A stretch of 64,000 bases of DNA from Actinomycetes bacterium (GTDB lineage: Bacteria > Actinomycetota > Coriobacteriia > Coriobacteriales > JAEZZM01): the NCBI GenBank assembly GCA_023418575.1, contig JAEZZM010000044.1, positions 1-64,000 on the forward strand. Reading direction: 5' to 3'. The translations under genes were made by a program, and so were the position numbers. Below the pieces are notes generated by a model. That model made no database searches, was not told the DNA's origin, and saw nothing but the letters and a program-made list of their open reading frames with translations. Position 1 is the first letter of the stretch; the number at the start of each line of letters is the position of its first letter. Below are positions 19,007-28,237 of this stretch, in pieces.

Positions 19007-20008
19007 TTAAAAGAAAAGCTTAGCTGCAAGCACGGCTGCAATCAAAAGGATGCAGCTTGCTATAAAGCAGGCGATAAAAACGCGTGCCCCACGCTTTGCA
19101 ATAACATTGAAATTAACGCTCATGCCTAAAGCTGCCATTGCCATTCCCAAGAAGATATAAGCCAGGCTTACCAAGGACGATAAGAGCGTAGCGCCCAAAG
19201 GAAGATAGGTGCCAATGCAGCTTGCAGCTAAAAATCCCAACATAAAGTAAGGGATGGGGAGCTTGCCTTTATTTTCCTGTTCTTGGGCTTTACCTCTATG
19301 AGCAAAAATTCCAACGAGAATAGCTACAGGAATTAACATAAGCACACGAGAGAGCTTAGTAATAATAGCGGTATCTAAGGCCTCAGGGCCTCCTGCCCCG
19401 CCCGCTGCAACCGCATGAGCTATCTCATGCAAAGAAGCGCCTGCAGCAACACCAAATTGATGAGCATCTAATCCCAGATAAGGAAAGATAAGCACTTCTA
19501 TAACGGTAAAAACGGTACCCAATATGGCAACCACCGCAACTGCCAATACCGCATCATCAGCCTTAGCCTTAAGCTGCGGAGAAACACCCATGACTGCTGC
19601 TGCGCCACAAATTCCGCAGCCACAAGAAGCCAGAAGTGCTAAGGTTTTTTCTACCTTTGCAATACTACAAATGAGATAGCAGAGCACTATCATGCTTGCC
19701 ACTACCAAGGCTGCAAGGACTATGGTTTTTACTCCTGCCTGAGCCAGGGCAATTAAGTTAAGCTTAAAACCTAAAAGAATAATACCTAGGCGTAGAAACT
19801 TATTTGATATAAAACCTATGCCAGGTTCACAATGCTGTTGTAAGTTAGGAATAAGCTGAAACAGCATACCAAAGAGCAGTGCTATTACTAAGGCTCCAAT
19901 AACTGAAAGATAGGGAAGCTTTGCCAAATAGCTTCCCAAAAAAGAAGCAAGAAGGGTAATTGCAGCGGCAAAATAAAAACCCTTCTTGCTAAAGATTGTG
20001 AAATCCAT
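19007..20008 (-). CDS. YeiH/UPF0324 family membrane permease
   Basis: A 333-aa polytopic protein (about ten hydrophobic segments) of the YeiH family, often annotated as a putative sulfate exporter, without a proven substrate here. Family features are GFISNKFLRLGIILLGF, SCGCGICGAAAVMG, and GVAAGASLHEIAHAVAAGG with a conserved His. I start at ATG 20008 (MDFTIFSKK), which has GAGG 6 nt upstream; a GTG at 20029 would add seven basic residues. It lies between feo and a universal stress protein gene on the same strand, and no functional link is evident. Confidence 0.88.
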   Translation of the reverse strand: MDFTIFSKKGFYFAAAITLLASFLGSYLAKLPYLSVIGALVIALLFGMLFQLIPNLQQHCEPGIGFISNKFLRLGIILLGFKLNLIALAQAGVKTIVLAALVVASMIVLCYLICSIAKVEKTLALLASCGCGICGAAAVMGVSPQLKAKADDAVLAVAVVAILGTVFTVIEVLIFPYLGLDAHQFGVAAGASLHEIAHAVAAGGAGGPEALDTAIITKLSRVLMLIPVAILVGIFAHRGKAQEQENKGKLPIPYFMLGFLAASCIGTYLPLGATLLSSLVSLAYIFLGMAMAALGMSVNFNVIAKRGARVFIACFIASCILLIAAVLAAKLFF

Positions 20009-20077
20009 CTTAAACCTCACTTCCCTCACGCGAAGTCTTAAAGCTCCGAGCGGGGTTTTGAGGCTTCACATGCATCC

Positions 20078-20533
20078 TTATTTATCGCGATCTTTAACTA
20101 CTAAGACATCGCACTTTGCTCTGTGGACAATATAGTTTGACACTGAGCCAACTAATACATACTGTACACGATTTAGTCCGCGATCACCACAAACAACCAA
20201 ATCTGGATCAATGGGCTCAATAAGCTCTTCAACAATGGTTTGGCGTACCACACCATACTTAACCATTACCTCAACCTGCTCAAGACCAGCCTCACGTGCC
20301 TTATCAGCATACTTGCCCAGCTCATTTTCTGCATAGCTAATAACCTGGCTTACCAAATCTGCATCATAGGTAGAAGCAAGATCATATTTGCTCATATCCA
20401 CAACCTGACCCAAATACAGCTTAGCCTGATTGCGCAAAGCTACCTCAAGAGCACGATCAAAGACAGCAGCCTGAGCCTCAGTACCGTCAAGAGCTACAAA
20501 GACCTTATCGTAATTCTTACCAAAATCAGCCAT
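20078..20533 (-). CDS. Universal stress protein (UspA family)
   Basis: A 151-aa single-domain Usp. It starts with a beta strand and VALDGTEAQAAVFDRAL, and ends with the ATP-binding pattern GDRGLNRVQYVLVGSVSNYI followed by CDVLVVKD. AAGGAGG lies 5 nt before the ATG at 20533. It is a cytoplasmic stress or energy-state protein; its exact role is unknown. It lies just after the formate dehydrogenase operon on the same strand, with a 112-nt gap. Confidence 0.93.
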   Translation of the reverse strand: MADFGKNYDKVFVALDGTEAQAAVFDRALEVALRNQAKLYLGQVVDMSKYDLASTYDADLVSQVISYAENELGKYADKAREAGLEQVEVMVKYGVVRQTIVEELIEPIDPDLVVCGDRGLNRVQYVLVGSVSNYIVHRAKCDVLVVKDRDK

Positions 20534-20645
20534 GAGAGCCTCCTTATGTTAGCAGAAACAATTCTTTGCTTCCTACTACTGTTATAGCACGTTTAGTCCC
20601 GTTTTGCTAAGCGCAAACTGAACTTAAACTGGTCTTTAAGCGCTT

Positions 20646-21572
20646 CTAGTTTGAGCTCTCTTCTGGAGACTCTTCTGGGGATTCTTCTGGACTTGTTCCC
20701 CAGTCAGATTTATGATCTAGATAATCTTGAACCAGCTGTGAGTTCATGATGCTATAAGCCAGGGGTAAAAATACAGCCTCTTCAACCATGGGATTAAACT
20801 GTCCTTTATGGTCTTTAAGCATAATACTGGGCATTGCTGTCTCACAGTCACGGCACACATGCATTTGATGTGCCGGATCTGATGGCCTGTAGAAGTAGCG
20901 TAAATCTTCTGGATCAACGCTTCCGCAGTGCGAGCACTTAATGCGAGGATAATGCCAGCTGGTATCGCAATGAGCACAATATAAGTTTCTATGGCCCCCG
21001 TCTAATGAAACGGTTGGGCGCACCACAGCCAGCGCTGCAGCCGATCCACAAACAGGGCAGGCTGGAGACTCTGGGAACTCATAGTCTAGAAGCTCGGGGC
21101 AATAGATTTTAGCTGCGCAAGCACGGGCAAAGCAGCTTACCGTTGATACCACCGCAAGGGCAAACATACCATTTTCATCAGAGCGGTGGCTCAGTTTTAA
21201 GCGCTTAGAGAGCTGCTTAATGAGCTTGTCACTTTGATATACTCCATCTTTAAGATCAGATTCCTTAATAAGCGAGAGATCAGCGGTAAATACTGAGGAA
21301 TCCTTATCCTTGGCAAAGCGTCTTATATGCTCTCGTATGGCCGATAAGGTAGAGCAAAACCAATCATAGGGCATTTGAGGGGTATTCACTGAAAGCCAGG
21401 GCTTTGACTTGCGCGCCAATTTGAGAAGCTCATCTTTGTCCTGGGGCTCCCAATCAACAAGAGGCGTGCAACGCTCTTGAATCTCCCAAAGTCCCGTTAA
21501 AAACTGAGTCTGCTGCTCTCCAAGCTCAGCTTTATACTGATCAAGACAGGCACGTGCCTCTTGATAATCCAT
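20646..21572 (-). CDS. fdhE: Formate dehydrogenase accessory protein FdhE
   Basis: FdhE is a cytoplasmic iron-binding rubredoxin-like protein needed for activity of exported formate dehydrogenases. This 308-aa protein has four CxxC pairs in its second half (CPVCGSAA, CAHCDTSW, CSHCGS, CRDCETA), as in the family. The C-terminus ends in a SPEESPEESPEESSN acidic repeat. It follows fdnI by 205 nt on the same strand. A strong hairpin in that gap may lower its expression relative to the structural genes. Confidence 0.93.
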   Translation of the reverse strand: MDYQEARACLDQYKAELGEQQTQFLTGLWEIQERCTPLVDWEPQDKDELLKLARKSKPWLSVNTPQMPYDWFCSTLSAIREHIRRFAKDKDSSVFTADLSLIKESDLKDGVYQSDKLIKQLSKRLKLSHRSDENGMFALAVVSTVSCFARACAAKIYCPELLDYEFPESPACPVCGSAAALAVVRPTVSLDGGHRNLYCAHCDTSWHYPRIKCSHCGSVDPEDLRYFYRPSDPAHQMHVCRDCETAMPSIMLKDHKGQFNPMVEEAVFLPLAYSIMNSQLVQDYLDHKSDWGTSPEESPEESPEESSN

Positions 21573-21597
21573 ATCTTTTAACCTCTCTTACAACAAA

Positions 21598-21660
21598 AGG
21601 GGCCGGCTCTTATCGGAATCATAGGTATTCCGAGAAAAACGCGGCCCCTCTTTTTTACAT
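21598..21660. terminator. Nested hairpin with T-tracts between fdnI and fdhE
   Basis: An outer 8-bp stem (AGGGGCCG 21598-21605 with CGGCCCCT 21642-21649) encloses an inner 6-bp stem (CGGAAT 21614-21619 with ATTCCG 21627-21632). On the minus strand the outer stem is followed by TTTTGTTG, and on the plus strand by CTTTTTT. It could be a partial terminator or attenuator ahead of fdhE. Confidence 0.55.
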
Positions 21661-21777
21661 TAGCCTAGCCTAAAAGCCGAGAACTTAGCTGCCATACAAA
21701 GCCTTTCCCATAAAAGCACTTGCTTTACAACATTTGCTTTACAGTAGTAGCTTTAGTGTGCTAGCTTTGAGCTGCTC

Positions 21778-22530
21778 TTAAGCTTTATGAGCGTTTTCTG
21801 CCCTGTGCTGACGGCGCAGAGTCTCAGAGACGGTCATGCCATCTGGAACCTCAATAACGCCTTCTCCACTTTCAAGGGCGTCTTCAGCCCACTGACCCCA
21901 GTGATACAATGCATCAGAACTTGATACATAACCAGAACCCAGCATCCACAAAGCTGCACGCTTCGTGTAAGGCTCAAAAATACCTCCACCCAAGTAGATG
22001 TGGAAGATCATCAGCATACAAAAGCCCATAAAGCACAGGTCGTGACCCATAAGGCAGAAAGTTACAAACCACTGAGGAAGGCCTCGTGCTGTACCTAGCC
22101 ATAATACGATACCCGTAAAGATAAACATTATGATGATGAGGTACATAAAGAAGTCAGAAACACGCTGGCCAGACTTTACAAAGTCCTGCTTGGGCATATG
22201 ATACTTCTTTGCATTAAGCAAGTACTTAAAGAAGTCCTTCATAAAGAGCTTATCGTCATCAGTCCATTTAGCAAAGATATGCTTCATAGAGTGGATAAAC
22301 TCAGAAGGTCTCACAATGATGTACAAGAAGAACATGCCTGCAAAGATAGCACCAAAAATGCGGTGCACAATCTTACCTACCAAGAGTGCATTGGTGCCCA
22401 TTATTTCTCCCAGTGGAGTAAACAAAAACAGGCCCGTAATGGTAAGGAAGGAGGCACAAATAATATTTGACCAGTGCCAGGTGCGCTGTAGGCCACTATG
22501 GCGCTTGATATACTTTACTGATTCAGTCAT
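21778..22530 (-). CDS. fdnI: Formate dehydrogenase cytochrome b556 (gamma) subunit
   Basis: A 250-aa di-heme membrane subunit that passes electrons from the FdnH iron-sulfur chain to menaquinone. Four membrane segments are visible (near 20-40, 52-72, 125-150 and 160-185). The His residues expected to bind heme occur in RTWHWSNI, GKIVHRIFGA and the FCMLMIFHIYLGGG segment. The ATG at 22530 has AAGGAG upstream and lies 1 nt past the fdnH stop. The C-terminus is a soluble tail of about 60 residues. Confidence 0.93.
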   Translation of the reverse strand: MTESVKYIKRHSGLQRTWHWSNIICASFLTITGLFLFTPLGEIMGTNALLVGKIVHRIFGAIFAGMFFLYIIVRPSEFIHSMKHIFAKWTDDDKLFMKDFFKYLLNAKKYHMPKQDFVKSGQRVSDFFMYLIIIMFIFTGIVLWLGTARGLPQWFVTFCLMGHDLCFMGFCMLMIFHIYLGGGIFEPYTKRAALWMLGSGYVSSSDALYHWGQWAEDALESGEGVIEVPDGMTVSETLRRQHRAENAHKA

Positions 22531-22531
22531 C

Positions 22532-23563
22532 TTAGCGCTCCTTCTCTTCTTCTTGTGCAGCCTTTGATACAGCTTCTTGATCTACAGAATTTACGGGGGC
22601 AGAACTTACCGCGCCCTTATGAGCCTCTTCGCGCTCAGACTCAAACCAAATCTCACCTGTTGACTTGCAATAGGTCTTTTTGGTCTTTGGATCATAATAC
22701 AGATCATCAGCTGCGCGCTTATAACCCAAGTTCTTGATAAACGAAGTTGCAACAAAGCCAAAGACAGCTATAGCACCAATGGCTGCAGCAGGCTTAGTAA
22801 ATTCAGAGATGCGCGTCATGATATTAATAGATGGCTTAGAAGGCAAGTTATATACCTCTGGCTTGTACTTAAGTACCTCAATGAGATGCAAGCCACCCAT
22901 CTCATGTTCACCATATACGCAGGCATCTGGATATTCACCAGAGTCAAGCAGTACTTGAACGCGCTTCTTTGCCTTTTCTAAGATCTCATCGCGATAACCC
23001 CAGTCAAGTGCATCAGGGAAGCAGACTTTAACACAGGCAGGAATACCGCCGTGCTCAAGCCTATCCTGGCAAAACCAGCACTTAGTGTTGATGTTTTGGC
23101 GCTCACGATATTTAGGCACCCCATAAGGACAGCCAGTAGCGCAAAAACGACAACCAATGCAAATTTCAGGAGAAATTACTACTGCGCCATTGCCCACATG
23201 ATGGCAAGCGCCTGTTGGGCAAGCACGAACGCAACCAGCATCTGTACAGTGATGACAGGAATCTCTACCAAAGATCCAGTCAACACCTTTTGAGTTGGTG
23301 CCCTCTAGTTCAATAAACTCCATGCGCAGATAGTTGTCACCATAGTTTTCTGGTGGATAGGTATAACCACCCAGGTTAAACTCATAGTCTGCATCTTTTA
23401 TAGGTGAAGGAAGCTGATTCCACTGCTTACAAGCAACTTGGCAAGCCTTACAGCCCATGCACATGGACGAATCAAAAAGCATAGCAAAGTGCTGATCATC
23501 AGAGGCCTTTTTTATCTCCTCTGTCCTGTTGTCCATTCTTACTTGCATATCTGATTTAGGCAT
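22532..23563 (-). CDS. fdnH: Formate dehydrogenase iron-sulfur (beta) subunit
   Basis: A 343-aa four-cluster ferredoxin subunit carrying electrons from FdnG to FdnI. The Cys groups are 35/38/41/45, 103/106/111/115, 135/138/141/145 and 162/165/177/181. A single membrane anchor lies near 255-275 (PAAAIGAIAVFGFVATSFI), as in FdnH/FdoH. The C-terminal ~65 residues are polar and acidic. The start overlaps the end of fdnG by 8 nt, so the two are probably translationally coupled. It has no signal peptide; such subunits are exported together with the Tat-targeted alpha subunit. Confidence 0.95.
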   Translation of the reverse strand: MPKSDMQVRMDNRTEEIKKASDDQHFAMLFDSSMCMGCKACQVACKQWNQLPSPIKDADYEFNLGGYTYPPENYGDNYLRMEFIELEGTNSKGVDWIFGRDSCHHCTDAGCVRACPTGACHHVGNGAVVISPEICIGCRFCATGCPYGVPKYRERQNINTKCWFCQDRLEHGGIPACVKVCFPDALDWGYRDEILEKAKKRVQVLLDSGEYPDACVYGEHEMGGLHLIEVLKYKPEVYNLPSKPSINIMTRISEFTKPAAAIGAIAVFGFVATSFIKNLGYKRAADDLYYDPKTKKTYCKSTGEIWFESEREEAHKGAVSSAPVNSVDQEAVSKAAQEEEKER

Positions 23564-26500
23564 CAGTCTTCACCGCCTTTCTAATGTCACATAAGAAGGC
23601 TTTAAATTCTGGAGTTGAGGTATTTCCGTCACCGTAATTTGGAGTGAGCTCATTTCTCACCGCACCCTTAATTACATCTGCTGACCAACCCCAGTGGAAG
23701 GGCATTGAAATTGAGTAATAGGTCTTACCATCTATCTGATAAGGACGGGCACGATTGGTGACTATGCAGTTCATGCCAATGCAGCCACGCTCATTAAAGA
23801 CCTCAACCCAGTCTCCATCCTTAATTCCACGCTCTTTTGCAAGCTCAACAGGAATTTCTACCATCATACGTGGCATAATTTCTGCAAGCCAGGGCTGATT
23901 TCTGGTGGAATCACCAGATTGCCAGTGCTCAACCAGGTGGAAGTCAGAAGAAATAATGGGGTATTTTTCTGGATCTTGGCTGGCAGTCTTAGAACTTTCC
24001 TCATATACCAAAGCAAGAGGATTGCTTTGTGTATTATGAAGAGGATTTTTAATGGGAGACTCAATAGGCTCATAATGCTCAGGGAAGGGGCCTTCTGCAA
24101 GTGAGCTTGAGAAGAGTCGAGCCACCGTTTCTCCTGTCATCATAAAGGGCAAGGTCTTATCGGGCGTAGTATTGGCTGCAAAGTCTGCAACATCATACTG
24201 ATGCCACTTATCTCCCTTATACTCAACTAACTGAGTACCCTCTTTCCATGGTCTACCCTCTGGATCACATGAGCAGCGGTTATACAAGATCTTACGATTA
24301 ACAGGCCATGAGAAGCACCAATTTGGATAGATTCCCAAGCCGTCTTCTGAACCTGGGGTATAGACATCATGTGTATCACGGCGTCCACAGGCCTGGCTTG
24401 AAGGATCAAGACGATTTCCTTCATTTGCATAGTAGCCCGCATAGATCCAGTTTCCGCACTCAGTGCTGCCGTCTGCCTTAAGTTCTGAGAAGCTCTTAAC
24501 GAGCTTACCTGTAGTAAGGTCGATACCATTGATGTACCAAGCTACACGACGAGAATCAAAGTGACCATTCTCATCTTTGTACTTGTTCATTTGAAGTTTG
24601 GTGAGAGGATCATCAAACTTACCAGGATTTTCCTTGCACTGTTTAACGATCTCTGTCCAAAGCTCAAGTAAGAGCTCACCGTCATCATATGAACCACTCA
24701 AAGGCTCAACAGCTTTGTAGCGCCATTGGATACAACGACCGGTATTAGTAATAGTACCTGCCTTCTCATAGTGACAGCAGGCAGGAAGGAAGAAGCACTC
24801 TGTCTTGATGTCTTCTGCCTTTTTACCCTCTACATGATTAAAGAAGGTGGTGGTGTCAGAATTCCAGATATCTACCGTTACCAACCAGTCAAGCTTACTT
24901 AAGGCCTCACGTGTAGTATGTGAGTTGGGGCCACCAATAACAGGGTTTTCACCCCAGGCGAAAAATCCCTGTAAGTTACCTTGGTTCATCCACTCAAAGA
25001 TTGAGATATGGGTGAAGTCACGCTTGTCTTCCTTGGGCCAATAATCAAAACAATAGTCATTATCAACCGTAGCGTGCTCTCCATACCACTCTTTAAGCAT
25101 GGAGATTATAAACTTTGCTCGATTAGTGTAATAACCAGCGCCATTAGTAAAGGCAGAGAGGTAAGAAGCAAGGTCTACATGCCCCTTATCAACATTGGGG
25201 ATCTTGGTGTAACCAGGTAGCTCTTGCGCCAGAACTGCAAAGTCAGTAACACCCTGAACATTACACTCACCACGCATAGCGTTCATACCGCCACCAGGAC
25301 GACCAATGTTGCCCAAAAGAAGCTGCATGATGCAGGCTGCGCGAATAGACTGTGCACCAACGGTGTGCTGGCACAGACCCATAGCGTACATAAAGGAGCC
25401 GACCTTATCGTCTTTATAGGTAGAAGAAATAAGTTCAGCAGCCTTATTAAAGAGCTCCTCAGAAATGCCGCAGATTCTAGCAACCATTTCTGGGGTGTAG
25501 CGTGAGAAGTGCTTCTTCATAAGCTGCATTACGCAGTTGGGGTGCTGCATAGTTTCATCTTTTAGAACCTTTTGCACCTGAGGAAGCTTAAATTTGGGAA
25601 CGTTTACGTCTTGAGTCCAGGCAAAGGCCTCATTGGGGCCGGTTTTCCATTCCTCTGTTCCCTCAAGCTGATACTTCCAACTGCTGGTATTATACTTAGC
25701 ACCGCGGCCCTTACCCTTGGTTTCTTCAAGCTCTTCAAAGCCAGAGAACATACCGTCTTCAAACTTAAACTCCTCAGAGATGAGCCAGCTTGCGTTGGTA
25801 TAGGCGCTCACATAGCGCTTGTTATAACGCTCATTAGTCAAGATGTAATTAATAACACCAGAAAGGAAGGCAATGTCGGTACCAGGTCTAATGGGAACCC
25901 ACATGTCTGAGCAAGCTGCAGAACGAGAAAAACGTGGATCTACAGTTACCAGTTTTCCGCCTCTGCGGCGTGCCTCTGAAACATTTTTGAATGAAGCCGG
26001 ATGATTCTCTGCAGGATTACCACCCTGGATAAGCACTACATCTGAGTGCTTCATGTCGGTGAGCTGATTGGTCATAGCTCCTCGACCAAATGTGCCGCCG
26101 ATACCGGCGACTGTGGGCGCGTGTCATATACGGGCCTGATGGTCAAAGTAGGTAAGACCCATAGCGCGAGCAAGCTTTACAATAACTTGTGCCTCTTCAT
26201 TATCGGCACCTGCAAAGCCCAGCCAACCAATATTGGGGGTGCGGTTTACTATGCGCCCTTGCTTATCGGTATGCTCAAAGCCTTCCTCACGAGTTTTACG
26301 GAAGCGCTTTGCAATCTCTGTGATTGCCCAGTCCAGGCTTACCTCGCGATATCCCGTCTCATAGGGAGCACGATACAACGCACGACGAGCTCTAGCAGGG
26401 TTAGCTATCTGCTTACCTGTCTTGGGATCATAGATATTGCGGATATTGAACTGTGCTGCCCCTTTTGGGCATAAAGAACCACGCGTTGAGGGCTGATCTG

Positions 26501-26729
26501 GATCACCCTCCATGTGAATCAGCTCACCATTTACGCTATAGGCCAAGGTTGAACAACCACAGGCGCAATAAGGACAAATGGTAGTAGACTCACGTGCACC
26601 TACTAAGCGATCATAATTAATAGGCACACCCTTAGCCTCTGCCTGATCTGGCTTAAGCATCTCAGTTAATGCTCCTGCAGCCAAAGCCGCAGCAGAACCC
26701 TTAAGTGCACTACGTCGCGTTAGTAACAT
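23556..26729 (-). CDS. fdnG: Selenocysteine formate dehydrogenase, major (alpha) subunit, Tat-exported
   Basis: This is one gene of 1,058 codons with an in-frame UGA (26126-26124) at codon 202, read as selenocysteine. The flanks QARI-U-HAPTVAGIGGTFGRG match the Sec-His active site of formate dehydrogenases. Residues 4-9 (TRRSAL) form a twin-arginine signal, so the enzyme acts outside the membrane. One 4Fe-4S site is C52, C55, C59 and C87. Molybdopterin domains fill the rest, with the C-terminal dinucleotide-binding part from about 900. AGGAGGGG precedes the ATG at 26729. A SECIS-like hairpin lies at 26094-26111. First gene of fdnG-H-I-fdhE, divergent from selD. It would be miscalled as two broken genes by a standard caller. 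Confidence 0.96.
26094..26126 (-). promoter_or_regulatory. SECIS-like element and UGA codon in fdnG
   Basis: On the minus strand the UGA (26126-26124) is followed after 12 nt by a 7-bp stem (GUCGCCG with CGGCGGC, one U-G pair; 26111-26094) closing a GUAU loop. The loop begins 19 nt after the UGA. In the E. coli fdhF SECIS the apical loop sits at about the same distance. The pairing is seen in the sequence; SelB binding is inferred. Confidence 0.75.
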
Positions 26730-26753
26730 TGGCGGTCCCCTCCTCTCTAAATA

Positions 26754-26767
26754 TTGAGAAACCTCAA
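26754..26767. promoter_or_regulatory. FNR-like palindrome upstream of fdnG
   Basis: TTGAG-AAAC-CTCAA is a perfect 5-4-5 palindrome with the spacing of the FNR box (TTGAT-N4-ATCAA), differing at one base per half-site. Its centre is 32 nt upstream of the fdnG start codon, close for an activator site, so repression or chance are alternatives. Confidence 0.45.
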
Positions 26768-26849
26768 ATAAACTATAACAAGAGATGGCGGCAAGATATT
26801 GCCCTCAAATTAGCAATATGAGCAGCTCTAGGGCTTGAATATGTAGAAA

Positions 26850-26863
26850 TTGACACTCGTCAA
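26850..26863. promoter_or_regulatory. FNR-like palindrome in the fdnG-selD region
   Basis: TTGAC-ACTC-GTCAA is another perfect 5-4-5 palindrome with TTGA outer bases. It lies 127 nt upstream of the fdnG start, a position suited to control of that promoter by a CRP/FNR family protein. Confidence 0.45.
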
Positions 26864-26979
26864 AAAATGCTTATTAAAAACATGAGGTCATCATTATTCT
26901 TTAAAAGAGATAATTCAATTGTGTCTATTTTGTGTGCATCATGAGAGAAAAACTTTTCCGTAAACGGCTTGTACCTGAG

Positions 26980-26995
26980 TGTGAGCGGTGTCACT
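26980..26995. promoter_or_regulatory. CRP-like palindrome upstream of selD
   Basis: TGTGA-GCGGTG-TCACT matches the CRP/FNR-family TGTGA-N6-TCACA pattern at 9 of 10 positions. It lies about 115 nt upstream of the selD start codon. Confidence 0.4.
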
Positions 26996-27102
26996 TTTTG
27001 TTGCAAAAGAAACTAAAATGGGAAGCTTTAAGCCTAAAAAAGCACGATAAAGTGTGATTAAATTGTACTATCACAACTAAGATTTAAGAGGTGAACTACA
27101 TC

Positions 27103-28185
27103 ATGCACAATGAGTCGAAACAAGAATCTGAACACATTAGACTAACCCAGCTTTCATCGAAGGCTGGTTGAGCAGCCAAGTGGGGTCCGGAGGACCTTAA
27201 GGCTGTATTAGACTGCATTGCACCTGATCATACCGAGGATGTAATGCTGGGCTTTGAGACCAGTGATGATGCTGCAGTTTATAAGATTAATGATACACAG
27301 GCGGCTGTATTAACCGTAGACTTTTTTACCCCCATTGTGGATGACCCCTATGATTTTGGTAGAGTTGCAGCAGCAAACTCACTATCAGACATCTATGCAA
27401 TGGGAGCAAAGCCTCATGTGGTTTTAAACCTTCTTGCCTTCCCTTGCAAGCTGGGTCCAAAAATTATTGGAGCAGTCTTACAAGGAGCTAATGAAGTAGT
27501 GCGTCAAGCAGGTGCTATTACCATGGGTGGCCACACGGTTGAGGATAAAGAACCTAAGTTTGGTCTTAGTTGCTTTGGTCTTATCGATAGTGACAAAATA
27601 GTGCTCAATAAGGGAGCAGAAGATGGTGATTACCTCTATCTTACTAAGAACTTAGGCACCGGCATTATGACTACAGCTCTAAAGCGCTCGCTAATCTCTG
27701 AAGAAGAACTAAAGCCTGTGGTTGAATCTATGGCTACGCTTAATAAAGAGGCCTCAGAAGCCATGCTTAAAGCAGAAGTTCATGCAGGAACAGATGTAAC
27801 TGGCTTTGGTCTTGCGGGACATTTGCATGAGATGTGTGAGGCCTCAGGTCTTGGAGCAGAACTTTCCTTTAGCTCGCTGCCTTTGTTTGAGGGGGTCAAA
27901 GACTTTGCGCAACAGGGAGTATGTCCGGGAAAAACTAGCGAAATGAAATCTTGGGCTGATCAGTTTTTAACTTACAATACTAGCCAGATTACTCAAGATG
28001 AGTTCCAGTGGATGAGTACAATACTATGTGATCCTCAAACTTCTGGTGGAATGCTTGTGGCTATAGCCCCTGATAAGGCCCAGATTTTTGAAGAGACTTA
28101 TGCACAGCTGAGTGCAAAGAAGGCCTGGCGCATTGGCCGTATAACAAACAAGCTTGATGCGGGCTGCATTAGCCTTGTTCAGTAG
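27103..28185 (+). CDS. selD: Selenide, water dikinase, itself a selenoprotein
   Basis: SelD makes selenophosphate from selenide and ATP. The gene starts at ATG 27103 (AGAGGTG upstream) and is 361 codons with an in-frame UGA (27169-27171) at codon 23, in SSKAG-U-AAKWGPEDL. This is the position of the catalytic Cys17 of E. coli SelD (GCxCK), so Sec replaces Cys. Lys26 matches the essential Lys20. Further ATP/metal motifs are TSDDAAVYKI, AANSLSDIYAMGAKP, TMGGHTVEDKEPKFG and DVTGFGLAGHLHEM. Starting at 27244 would lose the whole active site. A SECIS-like hairpin follows the UGA. It is the first gene of the selD-yedF-selA-selB run. Confidence 0.96.
27169..27205 (+). promoter_or_regulatory. SECIS-like element and UGA codon in selD
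   Basis: The UGA at 27169-27171 is followed by an outer stem CAGCC/GGCTG (27173-27177 with 27201-27205) and an inner stem GGTCC/GGACC (27184-27188 with 27192-27196), which two G-U pairs can extend. The GGA apical loop begins 18 nt after the UGA, the same distance as in E. coli fdhF. Confidence 0.8.
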
Positions 28186-28237
28186 GGCTTTAGGTCAAGA
28201 GGCGCCATAAGGAAAATGACAGCAAGTAAGGAGCTGC

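Larger units (their letters stand above)
26730..27102. other. Divergent control region between fdnG and selD
   Basis: This 373-nt A+T-rich region carries the promoters of the formate dehydrogenase operon (minus) and the selenium operon (plus). It contains TTGAG-N4-CTCAA (26754-26767), ATATTGC-N10-GCAATAT (26796-26819), TTGAC-N4-GTCAA (26850-26863), TGTGA-N6-TCACT (26980-26995) and TGTGAT-N11-ATCACA (27053-27076). No ORF is supported. Confidence 0.65.

Noticed and set aside
23556..26729. fdnG as a pseudogene or as two separate genes
   Set aside because: The two frames are the same frame, the only stop is UGA, its neighbours match a Sec active site, a SECIS-like hairpin follows, and all Sec genes are present.
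27244..28185. selD starting at ATG 27244
   Set aside because: It would lack the conserved catalytic segment; the region upstream reads in frame through UGA and has a ribosome binding site before ATG 27103.
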